NCBI GenBank assembly: GCA_022661535.1
Contig: JAKULF010000007.1
Coordinates: 2,790,001 to 2,854,000, forward strand
Length of the DNA: 64,000 nt
Direction of reading: 5' to 3'
DNA from: Eutypa lata
Lineage: Eukaryota > Ascomycota > Sordariomycetes > Xylariales > Diatrypaceae
A program made the position numbers and the translations under genes. Of the stretch, positions 58,294 to 64,000 are shown one piece after another. The stretch's first letter is position 1, and each line of letters opens with the position of its first letter. Under the pieces are notes generated by a model. The model searched no databases, had not been told where the DNA came from, and was given only the letters and a program-made list of their open reading frames with translations.

Positions 58294-59668
58294 TTTGAAC
58301 TCTAGGTCGAGCACGAAGAGGATGAAGTATTTTAGACGTGTGTAATTGACGACCGGCTAAGAAAGAAGGTATTCCTGGCCTTGCTGCTTTTCCTATCGAA
58401 AAGGCAACATCAGCATGAGCTTTATTTGGGGAGTTGGTCCTTCTATGATGCGTCAAGCGAGGTGCTGCAGTACTCCAACCCCATATTAGTCCAGTGAAGC
58501 AGATCTTATCTTTCCATCCTTGCTGAAGCACTGGATCTTGATATCATCGGATCTTACCCCCGCTTCGCATGCATCGCACCCCTCCATCAATGATAAGCAA
58601 TCTGGTTATGTTGGAGAATCGATCCATGTCTGGTGTTATTAACGTCCAGTAAAGTGGGCAAAAGTTCGCTCCGCGTGCAGTCGGAGGCGTATCAATTTCT
58701 TCTAATATCCTGTCATTCATTTTGAATTAGTTTCCTCGCTATCGTGAAATTACTCTGATGGGGAAGTCCCCAGAAGATCATGCCGAGATGCCAAGAAATG
58801 TAACATAGATTTCTGTTGCCGAAAGTCTCCAGTAAAGATTATTCGGGCGACTTTGATTCGACGCCGGACCGATATACCTAGGAGGTGATGATACGAAAGG
58901 GCGGCTGCTAACATTCTTTGCCGACTCGACCGTTTCGCCACTGCGTCTCCTAAAGTTCTATAATATAGAACCCAAGATTCAAGGGTACTGATAATCATTA
59001 ATCAGCGACAGCAGGTGCAGTGCATCTCAACGCTGAAGAGCTCGGGTTTGAGGGGAACACATTTTTGTGTCCTCACATATATAGGGGACATTGAAGCGTC
59101 CCCAATTGGAAGATACGTGCTCAATGACTATATATTATTACACTTAGAGCTTAGTCAACAGTCACAAATGGTGAGCGAAATAGCTTTGTGACATTTTGAG
59201 TCTTATACTTAAGTTGAATAAGTTGGCCGTATTTGACCTTAAGCTCTCCAGACAGTCGATCGATATTACGTGCCTCAGAGCTTAGCAGAGTCCTGAACTC
59301 GTTTCTAGAGAGTCTTCTCATCTCGAGAATGGCGATATCACCCATTGTGCTAAGCACAGTGCCCAAGTTCGAGTTCCTTAACCCAAGCAAATTTCAGTAG
59401 GGAGGCCAAACTTGCACGTTCACCAAAAAGCAAAAGCCCATCGCTGAAAAGGAAAATTGGTCCAGCGCCCTTCCACAAATATATACATAGTATAGCGCAA
59501 TATGATTTTATCATCGTTGCATATGCTGTTAAATCTTTCCCAGGGCGCAAGAGCGGTATACTTAGGAAGACGTGGTACAAGGTCTTTCTTCACGCTGCTT
59601 TACGTATTCAGATGACAGTGGCTCTCTATGCACTATTATCTTTCATGAAAACATAGCTATATACAACT
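58294..59668. other. intergenic with possible gene fragment
   Basis: A minus-strand frame around 59351-59580 contains FLFSDGLLLFGERASLASLL, and the next frame (59151-59390) contains EMRRLSRNEFRTLLSSEARN. These look protein-like and could be relics of a fungal multi-domain gene, but frames are broken and no start or domain is clear. The rest is featureless. Confidence 0.4.
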
Positions 59669-61993
59669 TCAGGGACCATTCGCCTGCCATCCAGTCTGAG
59701 CGCCTCGTTTTCCTACAGGCAACCACCTCATTTGACACCTCCGCTCATGTTTGAGCCTAGTATCATTCCGTTGGAAAGACTTCTGACACCTTGGGTGGGT
59801 GCATTGATACCGGACTTTCTCGTGTACGTCTCTCCTATGTTTTCCATAGTTGGAATTGGTCCGGTAGTCGCGGTTACACTCGCCGCAATAAGTCTCTTTG
59901 GTCTTTCCAAGAGGCCTTCCACTTAAGTTAGCCGGAGAGCTGTCATCGCCAAGGTTTTCACTATAATTTATCAGATGCGAATCAGTGGGTATTCTCAAAG
60001 ACTCAAGAGTATCATAACTTTGTTCATCCCCACGCGCTGGTGCCGAAGGCTCATTTGGCTTCTTTAGAGAGTAGACTGGCAATGGTAAGTCGACAGGTCG
60101 AGAGCTAGTTGTCCCGTTGCAAGGAGGAGAAATTTGGCTCTGGTCAGGTTGTTGAGAAATCCCAAAATATATCTCTAATAGTTTCCGAGTGCGAAGGATG
60201 ATACGTGTAGGCTTCTCGTACATGCCACTAGAGGCATTAGGCCCACCAGTGAGTTGGACACCTTCTTGTGTCAAAACTGGTGGCATCGTAACATCTGTAT
60301 TGAACATTTCTATTATCTTGCCCAAATATATGGGCTTATATAATACTGTCCGTGTTAACTTCGACTTTCAAAAAGTGGCTTATATACTTACTAAGCCAAA
60401 ATGCTATCACTATAGCGGATATTGTTCCCGCCAAGACTAGCGTCAGAACTGTCGGTATATCACAGGATTGCCCAGAAGGGACTGTTTCAGGAGGTTCTCC
60501 TATGTTATCGTCTTGGGATGCTATGCATTCTAGGGTATTGCCGTGCCCGGTCTTAGAATAGACCTCGTGAACCGGATTTGATGAGGTAGCTGGAAAGCAT
60601 TTCTGTCTCTCACGCCATCTTGCCTGGGTCGCTAGCATACTCCAATCATCGAGGTATTGCAAGTCCCAGTCTCTCTCCACCCAATCTTGCAGCCGGAGGG
60701 CAAAATTTTGAAAATCCTGCAACGTGACCGCAAAGCGCCCAGGATCCTTCAACGGGGATTGTTGGAGGCGAGTTAGATCAATATTCCATATCCTATTAAC
60801 CGCTTCGATGAAATTTTGGAGAAGCAGTGTATCCTCGCTATACAGCATTTGCCATCGTGGAAGATCCTCCGAAAATTGCTCCTTAAGCTGCTCGTCGTCG
60901 AGAACCATCGCCATAGATCTCGCAAGGCAAAGAAATAGCAGGGTCTCATTGACGTTGCACGGTAGCCTTTTGTTACAGAGCCCTCGCAGAGCCTTAAACC
61001 CAATGTTCCAGGCTCTGTGCGCATCCATTTCGAAATCATGCTCCCAATGTTGCGGAGAGAACATGTCAAGAGCCGGCATGCTGTGTCCGACACTTATCGA
61101 ATCAAATATTTCTTTTCCCACGGAATAATCTTGAAACGCCCTTTCGGCTACGCCTCTCATATGCATATGTTCGTCCCGAAAGTGGTTTCGTAGTTGGCTC
61201 ACTTTCCTTCTAGCTTGCATTTTCATGAAGGGGGAAGAAGGAGATGAGGGAGCATGTTGTCTAGACAGTTGATCGAGTCTATTGATACTGTCACTTGAGC
61301 TATGTCTAGCAGTTAGCAGTCTATACAGAGGCATCACCAGAGAGTCTGAGTCATGGTTACGAAGTAACGAGGCCGCAATATGCACGTCACCACCATGGTT
61401 TAGCAGTAGCCCAACCAGAGAGTCTGAGCTATAGTTGGCTGCAACGCTAAGTGGTGTCTCGGCACCATGCAAGCAGTTTGGATCTGCGCCATGCTGCAGT
61501 AGGAGCTTAGTGATCCCGTAGTGACCCAGGCTAACAGCGTTACTTAAATATGAAGATGGGGTCGCGTGGTAAGTTAAGTGACATGGTAGTTGCACAGTGC
61601 AATAGGCTGCGTACTCTGATTGCATCTCCCTCCCAGACTGCAATCAACAATGCCTTGTCTATATTGTAAGCCGTAAAACGTTTAGGTTCGGTTAGAAATA
61701 ACTAGCGTTTCCGAAGGAGTTAGTTTATCTCTCAGGTTTTCTTGCCGGGCAGCTTCGGAGAAGATACGTCTTACATCCCGATCCCATGCCCCAACGAAAT
61801 GAAGGTCGTCGTATTGACTTTCTCTCGCATAAACTGTGGTCCAACTAGTATAGGATTGCTGCGGCCATGGGAGGTTATAACTTTCGAAAGTCTGAGCATC
61901 ATCAACGAAGTCGTAGAGAAGCGAGAACACTGCAACCCGGCCCGCTTGGCTCTGGTCTTCGATGATACATTCCTTGATCTCATACTGTTTATT
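59669..61993 (-). CDS. ankyrin-repeat and C2H2 zinc-finger gene, probably frameshifted
   Basis: A composite minus-strand gene whose exact structure is uncertain. The 5' part (about 61993-61682) encodes LLYDFVDDAQTFESYNLPW and RRIFSEAARQENLRDKL, then hits TAA. Around 61640-61560 an ankyrin repeat starts in one frame (ALLIAVWEGDAIRVRSLL) and continues in the next (LSNAVSLGHYGITKLLLQHG), implying a frameshift or missed small intron. The body then reads cleanly to a hydrophobic helix (TVLTLVLAGTISAIVIAFWL). A canonical donor (GTAAGTAT, 60391) and an acceptor before 60309 join it to the last exon, ending at 59669. That exon encodes two zinc fingers near the C terminus (CGEC...HRRDVH and CTHPRC...H...C). 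A membrane helix followed by zinc fingers is odd. I do not recognise a named orthologue; degenerate status is plausible. Confidence 0.5.
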
Positions 61994-64000
61994 TTTGATC
62001 TCATGTTTATATTTGAGCAGCTAGAGTCCACCGAATGAAACTTCTTCCAGCTCTAGTCCTAGTGATGCTCCTGCGAGAGCCTCAAGCACATCCCCCTGAA
62101 GAACTGGGTGGTTTATTGTAATTTCCATAGCTGTTGGCATTTTCCTTACTGTGAAAGCAAAATCGCTCTCAGCTAAAAGACTTGCCATTTCATGACAAGA
62201 GCAGGTAAAGATCCAATGACAGTTACCATACGAAACACCGCGGAAACGCGATCCACTAAGTCATACGTTAGTCAGAATCGACCTCGGAGTTATAAATCCT
62301 ACTCTTCAAAGAGCTCCTCCAAGAGTAATTTAGGCAATGTAGGACATTTTTGTATCAAGGGTAATACATCTTGAACGGGCTGGGAGGAGGGACATGCTGG
62401 CTCAAATTGCCAAGATTTCGAATAGGTCTCCATGAGTGAAAGGATGAATTAGGCCAAGGGAACAACGATTGCTTTAAAAGGGGGAGTTGGAGGATGTTGA
62501 GATGTGAATATGGGCCTAATATAATTAGACTGAAGCGTATTGATTTATATTTTGTTGACGTGTCGTTCCTTTCCATTTTGTATATGGTTGCTACATATGT
62601 CCTAGAGCAGCACCAACCTACGTAGATAGCTGATTGGGGGAGACAGGGGATGAGGGGCCAGGGCTCCCCGATGATCAGATTGCTTGGGAGCCGGCATCAT
62701 TCCTATTTTTTAGTGAACGTGATTGGATAACTTAACCATGCTTACACTTAGGTATCAGTATTGCCACCTACATACATAAGAGAGGCAAGTGAACCCCCAG
62801 TCTGCCTCCGCTTCCAGGTTTTACTCTTACATACATATCCAATTCCCACCAGCTCCTGGTTATTATTGGTCGATGAGCATGTGGTTGTTTGGTTTGAAAG
62901 GTAGGTACACAGCCGACCTACCGTATATTATGCTGCTCGGAAGTACCGAGTACTCTGAGTATTCCGAGCCTCACTGTTGTCTACGTACCTACGTTGATCA
63001 GCTTGACTGATATCCCGGATGATTCCCACATATGAAGTATCCCACCTCGTCGTCGAAGGTGTACGTAAATCCATTAGTATAATACTCTTATTATAGACTT
63101 AATGATATGTATTAGCAGGCCTTGCAAGGTATTATGGGAATCAGTCATACTCCTTGTGTTCCCCGAGGCGTTGGACGTAGGAATTGATTCCCATTCAATC
63201 AGCAGACCAAGGACAGGTCAAACTGGTTCGCATGTGAAAAATGTGATGATAAAAGTTGCTCTCCCTCAGTTAGATGGCTACAAGATGGCACCATGACGCC
63301 AGTTTTCTTACAGCTTCAGAAGAGACTGCGATTTGTTCTCATACCAAATATCAGCCAGTTAGCCTTCTGTGGCTTCAAATCTGAGATAAAATGTAAGCAC
63401 CGCTACAATACTACCAAAACATAGGAGCTAAATACAAATATGAACAGTTTCGCCGTAATGTCTACACACGAAATGTCATCCGACAATCTACGAGGAGTCG
63501 GTAGTTGGGCTACAGGAGACCATTCCACAACTTCCCGCCAGGGCTTGACTAGTAGCGCTCTCAGCGAGGCAAAAGAACCTAAGAGTCCGGGCGCGACAAA
63601 GGGGGCCTATCCATCATCACAGACGACACAATCAAATGGCTATGCTATGCAACGGTTCTTGACTGAGGGAGAAAACGAATCTGGAGTTGTAGTCTTCACT
63701 TGTGGGATTTCGGCAGGCAGACATAAATAGCTTGATATTGATAAATATCTCCCTAGGTTGCACATTGACCTAAGGTATACCAAGTTTTAGGCGGCTCAAT
63801 CTTCGATGTTGTGAAGTAATAAAATCAGTGAGAATATTTTAGCTACCATTATTTAATATTGGTCATTCTTATGATATATACCTTTAAGTAAGTACCGGTT
63901 TTAAATACCACCCTCCCTGTATCAGTCGAGTTGTACACCTGAATAAACATGATACGACGATACCGAGCTTCAGTGTTCCCATAAACAAATTCCAATTAAA
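61994..64000. other. window-end region with no firm gene
   Basis: Upstream DNA of the ankyrin/C2H2 gene. An ATG frame at about 62185-62020 (minus, MASLLAESDFAFTVRK) may be its first exon. An isolated 96-codon plus frame at 63440-63730 (serine/glycine-rich, ending ISAGRHK) has an ATG and no recognised domain; I do not call it a gene. No RNA gene or repeat was recognised. Confidence 0.35.

Noticed and set aside
63440..63730. 96-codon plus-strand frame
   Set aside because: It has an ATG but no recognisable family and is isolated; not enough to support a gene.

Overview
The window is nuclear DNA of a filamentous ascomycete (Pezizomycotina; Sordariomycetes is my best guess). Evidence: short GT-AG introns with CTAAC/CTGAC branch sites, GC-rich exons in AT-richer spacers, no operons, and fungal families (GtaA-type glutaminase, Gyp1, Hrp1, SPF27, ECT1, a fungal PKA regulatory subunit, Dal5-type and DHA2-type transporters). 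No prokaryotic, phage, CRISPR or rRNA signal and no convincing tRNA was seen.

Layout. 1-6.6 kb is gene-poor and carries one MITE-like inverted repeat. 6.6-18 kb holds a secreted glutaminase (+), a small ankyrin protein (-), a secreted sialidase-like propeller (+) and a neutral ceramidase (-). 18.8-21.4 kb has the splicing factor SPF27 (+) and the PKA regulatory subunit (-). 23.7-24.9 kb is an unusual palindrome-bracketed cassette of hairpins, a 10-bp-register minisatellite and a TAGG array. 25.4-35.2 kb holds an FAD-binding dehydrogenase (-), ethanolamine-phosphate cytidylyltransferase (-), a PhyH-family dioxygenase (+) and a single-pass membrane protein with a lectin-like ectodomain (+). 37-46.3 kb holds an Hrp1/Nab4-type RNA-binding protein (-), divergently arranged Gyp1-like Rab GAP (+) and a branched-chain aminotransferase (-). 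49.6-52.1 kb holds a coiled-coil gene with an in-frame TAG and a possible tubby/scramblase-like protein. 53.6-58.3 kb has two convergent MFS transporters. 59.7-62 kb is a damaged-looking ankyrin plus C2H2 gene.

The genes are mostly independent housekeeping or nutrient functions: nitrogen (glutaminase, aminotransferase, Dal5-type carrier), lipids (ceramidase, ECT1, PhyH), signalling and traffic (PKA-R, Gyp1) and RNA processing (SPF27, Hrp1). No classical biosynthetic cluster is visible.

Most worth a second look: the 23.7-24.9 kb repeat cassette; two genes (49.6-50.8 kb and 53.6-55.4 kb) in which an in-frame stop lies inside a GT...AG segment whose length is a multiple of three; the roughly 1.1-kb HRP1 intron with a phase-compatible alternative first exon; and 10-nt and 12-nt microexons. 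All gene models were spliced by eye and need RNA-seq confirmation.
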